A stretch of 64,000 bases of DNA from Castor canadensis (Eukaryota > Chordata > Mammalia > Rodentia > Castoridae), in contig NC_133390.1 of assembly GCF_047511655.1 (NCBI RefSeq), forward strand, positions 125,603,583 through 125,667,582, written 5' to 3'. Each line of letters opens with the position of its first letter. The stretch's first letter is position 1. Below, in pieces: positions 21,371-32,990 of this stretch. The position numbers and the translations under genes are program-made. The notes below the pieces were generated by a model. The model did no database searches. It saw only the letters and a program-made list of their open reading frames with translations, and was not told where the DNA came from.

Positions 21371-22924
21371 AGCATGTCGGTCCTGAGGGCTGCCCAGTAG
21401 CCCATGGTGCAGATGTACCAATCACTCACCCATACCCCTGGGGTTTGTGGGTGAGAGCAAGAGTGCTGCAGAAACACCTGTGCACTGGTGTGCACTGCTG
21501 CTTTTAGCCCACGGGACAGATTTCAGAGCTGGTTTCAGGTTTGAAGGATGTGCGTACTTTTGATTTCAATAGATGCTGCCAGATTTGCTTTCAAAAGGGA
21601 TAGAATGTTTCACAGTTCCATGATGTAGGGACCCCCATCACACACAAACATTTAAAACTCAAGAAGCCGAAGCCTAGAGAAATAAGAAATGTGCCCCTGC
21701 GTATCGAGATCAGAACTACATCTGCACAGCCTCCAAACTAACACTTGCCAAAGTGGCAGGCTCCTGTCCCCCAGCAGCCAGACATGCATTTCAGGGCAAA
21801 GAGCTGTGACACAGCTGCTGGGCTTGTATATTGAGAGCCTCTTGTAACGTCCCTCTCATAAAAGTATGATGCACAGTTTGTAAGAACAAGGATCCTCCAG
21901 GAGCAGGAGTAGATTCTAGAGCCTAATGCTACTAAATTTTATCATAGGGGTCACAAACAGTTGGGAGTAGTGAGAAGTATGGGCCTCTTCCTCCTGATTA
22001 AACCCATTATCCAAGTAAATATATTAGGAATGGAAAGAAGGAAGACAGGCAAAGAGCTGTAGTCAATTTTGTTACCACGTCTCTACTCTTCAGGTATTGT
22101 TTTGGTAAATAACTAACCAATGTACATTCAGATACATTGTTGAGAGACAGGGAGGTGCTGGCGGCACTAATTTTAAGAATAGAGGAGTGGAGTCACGCTT
22201 CTGTCACTATCATTGATGGCACTCATTTTGAGACACCAGTTCTGCATCTGGACATGTGCACTGGAGAATGTTAGCTACAATAATTCAATGAGCATCACTG
22301 AAACAACATCCTTTCCAAATAAATTTAAGAGAAAACAAGTTTCTGTTTTGACCACAGGAGGAAAAGTCTGCATGGTGTTTGACTCCTTTTACAGCTTACA
22401 TGAGAGAGATTCGGCCTGCTTATGAGTGCTGGCAAGGAAGATTTGAATAACTATTCATTTTCTCTTTAGAAAAATGTAATAGAGAGCAGTTAGGTCAACA
22501 TGGAAATGGCCAAACATAAAATCCAACAGGTCTACTTCACACTTGACCATTGGCACATGAGCAATGGGACAGAACTTTCTGGGTCTTTGGCAGAGAAAAA
22601 ATTTGCAAGGAAAATAAAAAGCAAGAAAAATCAGAGTGATGGAGTCCTGCATGATGGGGCAATCTGATATAATCTCTCTGACCTTCACCCTTCTTTTAAA
22701 CAGCTCTTTAAATACTTGGCTCTTTCTTTTTCCTCCTGTAACTGTTACTGGCACTTGAAATGAATTCTCTAGTTTGCAATATGTGCAGACTGCAGCAATT
22801 TTAAAAAGTGAACAAATCTAACATTGTATTTGAAGTCTGTGCAGCCTCTTCCACTAGCTCTGTATTTTCTCCATTTTGTGCCTCCACTGCAGCTTTCTAC
22901 ATGGCTGGTGATTTAAATGACTGA
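21371..22924. other. No recognisable gene or repeat
   Basis: About 1.5 kb of unassigned DNA. Frames at 22213-22425 and 22455-22754 (minus) show no domain, and their sequence has no splice or promoter context I can defend. Confidence 0.45.
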
Positions 22925-23050
22925 TATTTGTGTAGCAACCGCCCAGTAAGACTGGAAAGTAGGTATAATCTCTCCCAGTTTACAAGTGTGCAGATCACAT
23001 AGGACACCTGCTCAAGGTCTAGGAGGACCCAACTCTCCAGATGCCCGGTG
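22925..23050 (-). mobile_element. Possible MIR fragment, antisense
   Basis: GTAGGTATAATCTCTCCCAGTTTACAAGTGTGCAG...CTGCTCAAGGTCTAGGAGG weakly follows the reverse MIR core (GTAGGTACTATTATTATCC..., TTACAGATGAGG..., TTGCCCAAGGTCA). It is very diverged. Confidence 0.4.
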
Positions 23051-23929
23051 AAGGCTGCTCCATTCCAACACACCCTAAACACACAGCAGAGTAGGATGAA
23101 GAGCCATAATCATCACCTTCTGTATGAAATGCACATTGGTGCCACGGTGGCTGGGTTGGATGGGCATGTGAATACACACATAGTGTATTTCCCAACCCTG
23201 CCAGCTCCAGGGTTCTTATTCTCCTTTTTGACTATTCTCTTCATTGGCACCCAACTCTGTCAGTTCAATCTCTTTGTCATTTCCTGAATCATGTTTGTCA
23301 GAATTTAACTTTGTCTGAACTCCCCTGATTTCTCACCTCTGTCTGCATCTCTTCTTCTCCCATTTTCTCCCATCTTTTTCTTCCATATTTATGTTATTTT
23401 ACCTCCAGAAAACTCCCAATTCCATGGCCACATTCTTTCTTATCAGTTCATGTGATGCCAGCATCTGTTACTTCAATTGCTCTTTTAGGATGCTGAAATT
23501 TTTTTGCTTTGCCTTTTTACTACACCCTATTTTAAAATTTCCTAGTTAATCATACTGACCAGTCTACTTTTAAGCCTGACCCTGCTGAAATAAGGACCTC
23601 CATACATACATCTTAATGCCACCCAAACCATTTGATGGTTAGTTTCAACTATCTGTATTACAGTGTTGTGTCGCTCAGTTTATTAGGAAACCTTTTACTC
23701 ATCAGTGATCAGCACCTGGTCCCTATGGGCATCGCTATGTGAAAGGTGCCCTGTAGTCCTGCAAGCACCTGTAGTGTTGGTCAGCACCCCTTCCCCTCAC
23801 TGGTTATTTTAAACCATCAGAACTAACCTCAGTTTACCTAAATAATATTCAATTACCTCATCCACTAAAAAAAAAGTGACTCCATCATGTGTTATCTATG
23901 TGAAATAATGAGATAGGTAGATTTCAGTC
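23051..23929. other. No confident gene or repeat
   Basis: C/T-rich stretches around 23330-23620 could be old L2 DNA, but I cannot align them convincingly. No gene. Confidence 0.35.
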
Positions 23930-24300
23930 TATCCTACAGCTAGTCCATCCTCTCATCTTTGCATCCGAGCTCCAGGGCTCAGCTCTTCTCTGCAACCCTG
24001 CCACGTGAATGGGGTTTATCTCTTTCCTAAATCTTAAATCACTTGTCTCTACTTACATTTCCTCTCAACATTTATGTTTCTCATGCTCACAAACAAAACA
24101 GAGCACACCCTTGTGTAATATGTACATGAGCATGCTACCTACATATCTTCTTGCCTTTCAGGGCACACCAGCAAGACTTCAAACTGCTGGTATCTGCCTC
24201 TTTGAAGATTTCTCTGGCTACCAGAGACTGTTCTAAAACTCCATGGAATTCACAAACTTATCCTACCTCAATAGTAGTTTTCCAGTAATGACCAGTCATA
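23930..24300 (+). mobile_element. Probable L2 LINE fragment
   Basis: CTTTCAGGGCACACCAGC..., CTGCCTCTTTGAAGATTTCTCTGGCTACC resembles the L2 3' region that reads ...CAGCTCAAATGCC..., CCTCCATGAAGCCTTCCCTGACTACC. It is diverged, with weak boundaries. Confidence 0.4.
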
Positions 24301-24399
24301 ATTGGCATATAAATTTCCCAACTGTCTCCCCTACCAGGTGGGCTACACTTATAAGGCATGTATTCAGTATTGTTGCCAAGAGTTCATTGAGATTAAACT

Positions 24400-24700
24400 C
24401 CAGTTGCCCCAAATAGTAACTTGCTACAAAGCACATCCTTTAGTGCTTCCCTTCCCTGTGTTGTTTTAGAACTTCTTCAGAAACATTTCCTGGGATTCCC
24501 TCCAAAATCAACCACTTGTACTTCAATCCATGTTCCAAAGTCAGCTTCGGGGAAAACACAAACCAAGACAACCTCACTTGCTCCTCTATTCTAGTTACAC
24601 ACCATTCCTCTCCTCTCCTTCACTGGTAAGATTCTTGAAGGATAGTCATACCATGAAGGAATTGTACTTGCTACTGGTGCAGAGAATCCAAAGCAACTCC
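24400..24700 (+). mobile_element. Probable L2 LINE fragment
   Basis: GAACTTCTTCAGAAACATTTCC, GGGATTCCCTCC, then GGTAAGATTCTTGAAGGATAG resemble the L2 3' region (CTTCAGGAAGCCTTCCCTG..., GAATGTAAGCTCCTTGAGGG). It is probably a separate fragment from 23930-24300. Confidence 0.4.
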
Positions 24701-25480
24701 AGGGTTTCCCTTTTCTCATGGAATGATGTGAATGAATAAATGAAGTCGTGAATCTTTGGATTGATCTGGAAGCTACCCAATGTCATCAGGGATGTTATCT
24801 ACCTTTCCACTAGGCACTCTCTGCAAATCCTAGGTAGGCATCCCATGATCCCAAAAGGGTGGCTCTCTCCAGTATCACCTTCAGGTTTGAGAAAGGAAGA
24901 TGGAAGTGAATGGGCCTGAGGTAGAAGATCTGGGCTACCACGTCAGCTGTCCTCAGGTACCATCCAACAACTTAACATCTTCTGGCCAGAATTCAGCCCA
25001 CCACTAACTTAAATAGAAATTGAAAAGCAACAGTTTTGTTTGTTTTTAAGTCTGGACTTTCTGTGTAGTCTAACAATAGTGGGGTTCTCCTACAAAAGGA
25101 AAGAATCTCTTCTGGGGTAGTAGACATAATCATTTGCAATTTCTCAAGTCCTGTCATCTGGTTTCCACTGCTCAGGTGTAAACTTTCTAAGTTCACGACT
25201 CCTGCCTAGCCTCCTGTACATGAAAGGCGACTTTCAATCCAATTCTTATTGGCTTTCTTTTCTGATTTCTCACAGGCACCTTTATTTTACTTATCACATT
25301 TTGCACACATTTTTGCCTGTTTTGAACTGAATTTACAGGTCAGTGTCAAGATCCTCAGCTTTCCAAAGTAAACTAGTTTTATGCTAAGGCTAGTCAGGAG
25401 GAAATGAAGAGCAACGAAAAAATGAGGTGAAGACAATTTCATCACTTTATCCAGATTCCATCACAGTCCTTTGCAACCCT
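24701..25480. other. No recognisable gene or repeat
   Basis: About 780 bp of unassigned DNA with no convincing open frame. Confidence 0.45.
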
Positions 25481-25527
25481 TATTTATTTATTTACTTGCT
25501 TACTTATTCACTTATTTATTTATTTTT
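25481..25527. repeat. (TTTA)n-like microsatellite
   Basis: Imperfect TTTA/TTAC/CTTA repeat of about 47 bp, followed by a short GTGTGTGTG run. It could be the degraded tail of an unrecognised antisense retroelement. Confidence 0.8.
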
Positions 25528-27009
25528 TGTGTGTGTGCTCTCACCTCCACTTCCACCTGCAACCTTGACACACTTTCAGTTCCATCAGTTTGGTTTGTGA
25601 GGACCCCTCTCAACTACTGGAGTCCACTTTGCCTGAGCAGACAGCTGGATTTGCCAGAAGAGCACTCCAACCCTCCCACCCCAATCCCTCACCCTGTCTA
25701 CATTCTCCCCCGCCCCCAGTGCAGAAGTCTGACATCCCTTCCCCTTCCCCACTCAGTGACCATTCCTCTCAGTGGCTCATAACCCAGAGCTCCCACTATA
25801 GGACTTCACCTTAGGTCACACTCTGCCTGGCTTCTTCCCCTCCCTGCCTCACTTCCCACTCCCCATTGGTCTTCACAGAGAACACTTCCTTCACAAATCA
25901 CTGGCACACTTCTGGAAATCAGTTTTAAGAATATTAGGCAATAAATATTTGTTAGGTTGAAGGAACTGAACTGAAGTGAATAAAACAAGTCTTTCAAGAT
26001 GTGGTGCTGCATTAAGACAGCTTTTGAGGTTTTTATATTACCTTTCTAGAAATTAGAATGTTGGTTCTTGAGAGCAATATTTTGCAACAGCTCATAAACT
26101 CTAAGAAATCCAATAGCAATCATTTGCTTAAATGCATAGTTTCTCTAAAATTCATCCATAAACCATAGCTGAAATCACATAAATAGTTTCAATACAATAT
26201 TGTCTGAGTGGTTTGGAACTGTGCTCTGTACTAGCAGCCTTAATTTTATCATTTATTAAAGTTGCAGAAACTTAATAAGCAGTTTCCAAGATATCTCTCT
26301 GGATATAAGGGAAGATACAGACATATTGTCTTTTTATAAAATCATCCTTTTCTTTCTGAGGAAGAAAAACCAAATGGTGCTGATTTTTCTGATATCTCTC
26401 CCCTTCATGTGGCAGTGCCACTCGTCAACACATTGCTTCTCAGCTCCAAAGCTACCCTCTTCCTGTTCTGTGACAGGGAGCATATTTCTCCTTCACCAGC
26501 CGGCACCATGCTAAACCTTGTCAGTAGGGGGCGCTAAGGGACACCAGAAAAGGAAGGGGAGGGGATTTCTCCAGGTCCGGTCTTGTAGTCCTCCTGTGTT
26601 CCTGCAGAGAAGCTGGCTTTTTGTGCCTACCTTGGGTACCTTCTCTCTGTCCTTGTGTATCCTTAAACATTCTTCTCATCTCCTCTTAGTCAATTTCCTG
26701 ATAGTCATTTCTCATGTTCTGTCCCCTGGTAGGACCCTAATGAGTATAGTGACTAAGTCATGCAAAATATCCAAATCTTAAAAAGTGCCAATTCTCTACA
26801 CATGTGAGTTCTTTGAAGGTTACTTTTAAGAAGACTTTCAAATAGGTTTCAACCTTTATGTCTTTTTTTCTAAAGTTGTTCTTGCACTCTTTAAATGATT
26901 TTCAATTTTCAAAAGACATTGCTAGCTCCAAGAATGACAGCTATGGCTTTTTATATGGTTAATATAAAAAAAAAACATCAGAGCTGTCACTCTTGGAGGA
27001 TCTGCCTTC
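25528..27009. other. No recognisable gene or repeat
   Basis: About 1.5 kb. 25550-25870 is C/T-rich and gives proline/serine-rich frames on the plus strand (25471-25782 and 25590-25814) that look compositional. 25930-25960 has an AATAAATATTTG motif like many old repeat tails, without a body. Confidence 0.4.
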
Positions 27010-27180
27010 ATACTCTGGGAACAAGCATCACACTTAATTCTCAGAAGCTTTCTGCCAGGTGGGCACCACCATTTCTGCTGTAGAGAAGAATAGTGAGGCT
27101 GAAACATGAAAGGGCATGCCTAGTGTCATACTGCTGGTATGTCATCTCACTGACACTCTGACCCCCATATGGGGATCCAA
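27010..27180 (-). mobile_element. MIR SINE, antisense
   Basis: CTTAATTCTCAGAAGC..., CAGGTGGGCACCACCATTTC..., GTAGAGAAGAATAGTGAGGCTGAAACATG, GCATGCCTAGTGTCATACTGC follows the reverse MIR consensus (TTAATCCTCACAA, GAGGTAGG..., GATGAGGAAACTGAGGC, TTGCCCAAGGTCACAC). Confidence 0.6.
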
Positions 27181-27984
27181 AGTGTCTTTCCTATCTTGCA
27201 TGTATCTCCTATAGGTACAAAGAAAATCCTTTAGGTCTTATTAGATTAATTTGTCTGTCTGGTCCCCAGCATTAGTTGGGTACTTACTATGTTTCATGCT
27301 AGGTTAAAACAACAACAAACAAATTTTTAAGAGCACAGAGCCCTTGCCCCCAAGGATGCTAGCTTTAAAAGTATATTTTGCAGCCACTTGCCTTGCATTG
27401 CACTTTGGCCTTTTTAAAAGGCCTTGAATTCTCATTGGAGCCTGTTTCTCAGAACTCAGCCTGTCCCCCTGGATGCTGCTACACTTGGAGTGCTGCTTGT
27501 CCCTCCTCTGACCCCTTCCCCACCCAGCTTCTACAACCTATCTCCAAATCTGCTTTTGGTGTTCCACATTCCATGACTTGCCTGCTTCCCCAGCCTCGCA
27601 GCGGCCTAGAGTGCACAGCAGCTTCTTCTAAGTGGGGAATGTATGTCCCCAAGACTCAGCTTTGGGGACCACTCTGCTCTACATAAAAGCACAACAACAT
27701 CACAAAGACAGGTCTTCTGGCCTTCACCTGTGCCTTCTATCACATCCTTTGTATCTTCCCAGAACACCCTTCTCCTCTCTGGCACACGTCTTCTCTTTTT
27801 CTGTTCCTCTTTGACCATTCTATGGCATTTTGTCAATTGAACAAAACTTATCATCTGACCTTTGGGGTATCTTCAAAAACAGTTTCCTGGCTGAGCCACT
27901 GTTCCAGCCAATGACCTCACTCAGAAACAGAAGGAGTAATTCTATCAGCCTGGTCACCACCAACAGTAGAAGTAACATCCAACA
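27181..27984. other. No confident gene or repeat
   Basis: About 800 bp with a C/T-rich middle (27440-27800). Frames of 60-102 codons on both strands overlap each other and have no recognisable features. Confidence 0.4.
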
Positions 27985-28200
27985 GCTGCCATTTAGTGAG
28001 CTCCTGACATGTGCCAGGCCCCACACTAAACAGCCTCTGTGCATTGTATCATCTATAACCAGTTACCCAAGGAGGGAGCTCTGCCCTATTTCTATATAAG
28101 GAAAAGGAAAAGGCAGCTTACACATACAAAAGGACTTGCCATGGTCAAAATCAGTATCGGAACACTAAGTCTAGCTGTTTCACACCCAGGCCAAACTTAA
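27985..28200 (-). mobile_element. MIR SINE, antisense, near full length
   Basis: CCATTTAGTGAGCTCCTGACATGTGCCAGGCCCCACACTAAAC, TTGTATCATCTATAACC, GGAGGGAGCTCTGCCCTATTTC, GACTTGCCATGGTCAAAATCAG, CACACCCAGG follows the whole reverse MIR consensus. Confidence 0.8.
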
Positions 28201-29364
28201 ACTCCCATCTCTCTTGCTTCTGTAAAGAAGTTACATAGTTTTTCATATCCAGAAGGGCATATACCACAGCAGAGTGGATCCTAAAGAGAAAAACCTAAAA
28301 CATTAATCAATAAAAAGTACTTTAAAATCCATAAAACCCAAGTGAGTCCAAATATGCTATTTCCTTATAGACATAAAATGAAAGTCACCCCCAGGGTGAA
28401 ATCCATCTGCCTATTTGGGTGGAGGTTGTAGGGAGAGGAGCAAGAAAAGTAGAAGCAACTAATGACATAATTTGCACAGTTTCCCACTCAATTGAAATAA
28501 CTGATAATAACATAGCCATTGAACTGAATTGGGAGGCATCAAATAGACTATCATAAAGAAAATATGAAAGTGAGGCTCTTGGGCAGAATCAATTCCTCAA
28601 CAACCTGGAGGGATTTCGTCTGAGGTCATAATGCATGCCTTCCACTAAACAAGTCCCCCACCACCAAGAGAGGAAAAACAGGGGGAGAAGGCTCTTGCAA
28701 AGAGAGGGCAATTGAATTTTGAACAGCAATGAAATAATCTTCACAAGAGTTGGTTTCAAAACTAAACGATTTGTCTAATGTTCACTTTGCCTCTCAGTGC
28801 ATCAAAGAATAAAATGCTATTTTACATGCATTTCCACAGCCCATTTCTCTATAATATCTCACTACTTTGACAAGCATGTTATGTTAGAAAGAAATAACAT
28901 GCAGAGGAAGGTGAGTTGCCTGGGGACCTGTCACATAGAAGTCCCTGTGACTTGCTTAAGATTATTCAAAGATCAATTCAGAGACACATCTTGTATCTCT
29001 CCCCTAAACCTCACCTGGTATCTCCAGGAGAGCCAAAGATGAGAATTTGCAGCTTTGAGCCTTCAGCTTGACAACTTGAGCTCCTCTTCACTTTGGTTCT
29101 GCACGTATGAAATTTCAGAATGGTTCACTCTCAATGGTTCATTCATTCTGAGTGACTGGTCATTGTTGATGGACAGATCACTTACTTAGATGCAGACAGA
29201 AGGCAGTAAGTAGAACACTATGAGATGTATCTATTTCTAAGTCTTTGTCCTTAGCTATGACTGCACATAAAAAATTCATAGGACATTGTTTACAAAAATG
29301 ACCAAGTCCTTTATTCTCTCTCGGTCTACACACCCTTTGCAGTGTAGTTTTGCAACTTCTGTCA
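28201..29364. other. No confident gene or repeat
   Basis: About 1.2 kb. 28850-29000 has a faint MIR-like stretch (GTGACTTGCTTAAGATTATTC) that is too short to call. No gene. Confidence 0.4.
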
Positions 29365-29790
29365 TTAAGAGATACAGTTTATCTCACCTCTGTTTCAGTA
29401 TCAAGTCTTGCTTTGACCAATAGAAAGTGACAGGAGTGAGGTTTGGAACATGGGCTCTCTTTCTCCTACTTTTTTTGGCCTCTGCTTACAGCATGTGAAA
29501 AAGCCCAAACTAACCTGCCAGAGGATGAAAAATGATATGGATCAGACTAAATTAGCCCATTGTCTCAGTTAAAGTCTTCCAGCCAGAAAAAAACCCAGCC
29601 TGTCTACCTGGCCTGTAGCTAATCACAGGTGCATGATGGGCCTAGCCAAGATCAGAACTACCCAGCTAAGCCCCGCATAAATGGTTGGCCTACAGTAACC
29701 ATAAGTTAAATTAATGAATTTTGCTTCAAGCCACCAAGTTTGGTGGGTTCAGTGCTAGGGTTCAGTGCTAATAGCTACCTGTTATACCAT
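29365..29790 (+). mobile_element. MaLR/ERVL-type solo LTR, sense
   Basis: CTTGCTTTGACCAATAGAAAGTG..., GCATGTGAAAAAGCCC..., CCTGCCAGAGGATGAAAAATG, CCCAGCTAAGCCC, then TTTTGCTTCAAGCCACCAAG follow a mammalian LTR with a GACCAATAGAATGTGG landmark and a TTTTAAGCCACTAAG end. A perfect 13-bp tandem duplication (29745-29757, 29758-29770) lies at the 3' end. Confidence 0.65.
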
Positions 29791-30344
29791 TTCAGAATCA
29801 ATTCTGTCCTTGAAGGGAAGTTGTGAAAAAGTATTCCTCTGAGCACGGGGCTGTGAGAGGTCAGACAAAGTGCCAGGTGAGCAATCAGGGCCAAGTTCTG
29901 TGGCTTTGAAGCTAAAACTGGATCTTGTACAAGGGAAAGGTTGGAACAGTAAAACCCAGATCAAAGTCAGATGCAAATGAGGAGGCAGCAACATGGCATC
30001 TAAGCCCCAGATTCCAATGACTATTTGAGGGTGCATGGGGTGTCATAGGTGAGAAACAGAGGAAAGATAGAAGACAAGGAAAAATGACATCAGCAGCTCC
30101 CTCCCGAGCTGGCTGTGTGTGCCTGAGACCACACACTGCACGGTGTGTAGTAGGGGCTTGCTCACCAGGACCCAGCACACAGAGGCGCTTAGGAAACCTG
30201 CTGAGTGAGTACGTGGCTCCAACAACCCTGAACACTGGGACTTGCCTTTCTGCACGCGCTGCTGCGTACACAGGCGGCATGAAGCCTGGAACTGTCTGCC
30301 TAAGGAGAAGATCCCCAAAGGGTCACAGAAACCATGGGTGTAAC
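29791..30344. other. No recognisable gene or repeat
   Basis: About 550 bp. Frames of 84-122 codons occur on the minus strand and 94 codons on the plus strand, all mutually overlapping. There is some local G+C enrichment (30090-30290) but no CpG-island density. Confidence 0.4.
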
Positions 30345-30722
30345 AAGTTAACAAATATTATAATATAATATGTAAACACTAAAATATAGCAGCACTTTGT
30401 ATATTTGTTAGATTTTAGAAGTATATATAATAACTTAAAGGATAGTAAAATACACTAAAATATGTAAATATATTTAGATATACTACAGTATATTTAATTA
30501 CTGTACACTTATTCAAATATGCTATAGTCTTAAAATATGTACTTTAATTACTATGCACTTTAAAGTATTATACATACTTTAAAAATAAATATTCGCAAAA
30601 TATTTATGCATTTTAAATTACGCGTCTTTTAATATATGCTTTTATAGTTTATGGTATATACAGTTTTTTATATACAAAGTATACATGTTGGTAATACAGA
30701 TTTATATTTGTTATGTATAGAT
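30345..30722. repeat. AT-rich low-complexity island
   Basis: About 380 bp dominated by TATA, TTTAAA and AAATAT words. It holds a degenerate internal repeat: TTTAATTACTGTACACTT at 30493-30510 and TTTAATTACTATGCACTT at 30543-30560 (16 of 18 identical, 50 bp apart). It borders an antisense MIR. Confidence 0.8.
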
Positions 30723-30739
30723 TTGTCTGTGGGTGGATC

Positions 30740-30885
30740 CTCTTCTAATCACTTAAAAATAATCCATGCAACTCTCTTAGTTACCCCATGAGATAGGCAT
30801 GAACTTTATACGTATTTTCCCCATGAAATGCTGAAGCGTGGAACCTTCTACAGTTTGCCCAAGGACATTCAGCAGGAAACATATA
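30740..30885 (-). mobile_element. MIR SINE, antisense
   Basis: AATCCATGCAACTCTCTTAG, ACCCCATGAGATAGGCATG, TATTTTCCCCATGAAATGCTGAAGC, GTTTGCCCAAGGACATTCAGC matches the reverse MIR consensus order. It starts immediately right of the AT-rich island. Confidence 0.65.
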
Positions 30886-31596
30886 GTTGAGGTTTTTAAA
30901 AAGGACCAAATGCCCTCAAAGACTGTGCACTACATAAAGTCAGACAAGCAGGCATCGTGTGCCTTGGAATATGACACAAGGAGCGCGCATGGTACCATAT
31001 GTGCGATGTTCTTGCCAAAAGTGACTCCTGAATCAGATCTGACTGCCAGTTTAGAGGAAGCAGAGAGGAAAATAGGCACTTGTTAAACAATACCCATGAG
31101 GTGTGAAAATTCTAGAATGTGATGAATTCTACCAGACACATGACCTGATTTCATCAACAAATTTATGCAAAGGAAAAATAAGAGGGGAGACTGACTTAAG
31201 AGACACATTGGCAAAATGTGAGGTAAGAACCTTGTTGGAAACCTGACTAAAGCAAAGAAAAAATGTTTAGAAGACATTTCAAAAAGTTTTACTATGGATT
31301 AGGTATTTGATGATATTAAGGAATCATCATTTTTAATTGTAAAATGGCATTTTGGAAAAATTTCTTAATGGTTTCACAGCTGCAGACTGAAATACTTGCT
31401 ATAAAATAGTCTGATCTCATTTAAGGCAATCCAGGGGTGACTGGCGGAAGAGCACATCTGTACATGGGGTACAGATACAGGAGGTTGGCTAGAATATCAG
31501 TCTTGGAGATGAGTGAGCAGAATGTGTGGCTCACCATATTAGTTTCTCTGTATTCTATGTGTTTGAAAGGTTGCAAATTTAAAGATGTATAGAAAT
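30886..31596. other. No recognisable gene or repeat
   Basis: About 700 bp of unassigned AT-leaning DNA. Short frames only. Confidence 0.45.
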
Positions 31597-31686
31597 AGAT
31601 AAGCAAAGAAAGAAGGAAAAGGTGAGAAGCAGTAAGGAAGGGAAGGAAGAAAATAAAAGGAGGAAGAAGGAAGGAAAGAAGGAGAT
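31597..31686. repeat. Purine-rich (GGAA/GAAA)n tract
   Basis: About 90 bp of almost pure A/G sequence with a few T and C interruptions. It may be the expanded poly(A) tail of an unidentified element. Confidence 0.75.
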
Positions 31687-31954
31687 AGGTGGTGCTTCAT
31701 AAAGGGCAGTATCTACAAAAAAGGAGAAGTTCAGAAACTAATTTTCTGGTTTTGGTTTCAGTACCCGGTATGTTCTAGGACACATTACTGAAATTTCCTC
31801 TCCTTGAAATTTTCATATGCCAAGATGTAAATGGCTACCAAAGCTAATTTGATCTGCTAGCTGATTCTAGGGTACATTAAAAAATTAATTTTCCCCAAGA
31901 GAAGAGGGAATGAAACTAATGAGCACACTTACCTTAACCCTCAGCTTGTCCTAT
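31687..31954. other. No recognisable gene or repeat
   Basis: Unassigned spacer between the purine tract and a MIR. Confidence 0.4.
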
Positions 31955-32145
31955 TGTGAGGCAGGGGCGGTATTTAACACACATTATCTCATTTGAAAGT
32001 GGACCCATCCTTACCACAAGGATGTTCATTGCAACCTTATTTCCTGGATGAAGAAAGCAGGGCTCATAATGGATTGGCGACTTGGTGAGGTCACAGAGCT
32101 GGCAAGCATCAGAGCTGGGAATTCAATGGAGCCCACAGTGCTGTT
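31955..32145 (-). mobile_element. MIR SINE, antisense
   Basis: ACACATTATCTCATTTGAAAG, then CCACAAGGATG..., TTTCCTGGATGAAGAAAGCAGGGC, GGTGAGGTCACAGAGCTGGC, GAGCTGGGAATTCAATGG follows the reverse MIR consensus (CTCATTTAATCC, GATGAGGAAACTGAGGC, AAGGTCACACAGCT, GCTGGGATTCGAACC). Confidence 0.75.
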
Positions 32146-32399
32146 GCACACTGGGCTCTCACATTGTCTGGGCTTGGCCAACAGAACCAAGAGTAGGGGT
32201 TGGTTCTGGCTGCCTCACTTTAAGAGAGCCTTAGGAAAGCTTATCCTGTGTCCAGAAGACAGTGTCATGGGTCATACCAGGGAAAGGAGAAGTCCAGGGT
32301 ATGAGTTCCAATTAGTGGAATGGCAGACAACACACTTCATCCTACACAGTAGGTGTTTAGGAAATGCTTGCTGAAAGTCTGACTTTACCTTGAAAAGTC

Positions 32400-32560
32400 T
32401 CTGTTTCAACTGTCTATTGATGCAATACCAACCACCTCACACAGACTTAAAACAACTAAGTCATTTATTACTGCTATCATTCATGTTTCTGGGAGCTGCA
32501 TGGGTTTAGCTGAGTGATTAGACAGTGACAGGAGCTGGTGCAAGGTAACAGAAAAATCTT
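32400..32560 (-). mobile_element. MaLR/ERVL-type LTR fragment, antisense
   Basis: CAACTGTCTATTGATGCAATACC, ACACAGACTTAAAACAAC, TCATTTATTACTGC, TTTCTGGGAGCTGCATGGG, TTTAGCTGAGTGATTAG follow the reverse of the LTR 3' end also seen at 10416-10770. Confidence 0.55.
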
Positions 32561-32674
32561 TTCCTCACCCTCTTGGGTTTGTGACCAAAGTCTCTAAAAT
32601 AAATGACAAATTAACTAGAGAAAAGCATACAAATATATTTAATATCAGTTTTACACAACACAAGAAGTAAAGAC

Positions 32675-32990
32675 AGCTAGGCATGGGGGTACATTCTTGT
32701 AATCCTAGCTACTTGAGAGGTGAAGAATGGAAGGATCACAGTTCAATGCCAGCCTGGGCAAAAAGTTAGTGAAACCCCATCTCAACTAACATGGTGGTAG
32801 GTACATGCAATCCAAGCTACAGGGGAGGCATAGATAGAAAAGATCTAGGTCTGAGACCAGTCTGGGCAAAAGACACAAAATCCTATTTGAAAAATAACTG
32901 AAGCCAAGGATGGGGGCATGCCTTAAGTGGTAAAGTGCTTAGCAAATGTAAGGTCATGAGATCAAATCTTAGTACCGTCAAAAAAAAAAA
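32675..32990 (+). mobile_element. B1-B1-dID trimeric SINE, sense
   Basis: The first B1 monomer is about 32675-32787 (AGCTAGGCATGGGGGTAC..., CCCATCTCAACT). The second is 32788-32900 (ACATGGTGGTAGGTACATGC..., AATCCTATTTG). The ID half is 32901-32979, with a degraded B box (GAGATCAAATCTT) and a pure A run at 32980-32990. The three modules share one orientation and one tail. Confidence 0.85.

Noticed and set aside
20948-21400. Overlapping 75-123 codon frames near 21.0-21.4 kb
   Set aside because: They cross the L1 end, an ACAT microsatellite and an unclassified repeat, with no shared protein signal.
30084-30368. G+C-rich frames near 30.1-30.3 kb as a CpG-island promoter
   Set aside because: CpG dinucleotides are few, the region is short and next to an AT-rich island, and no gene follows.
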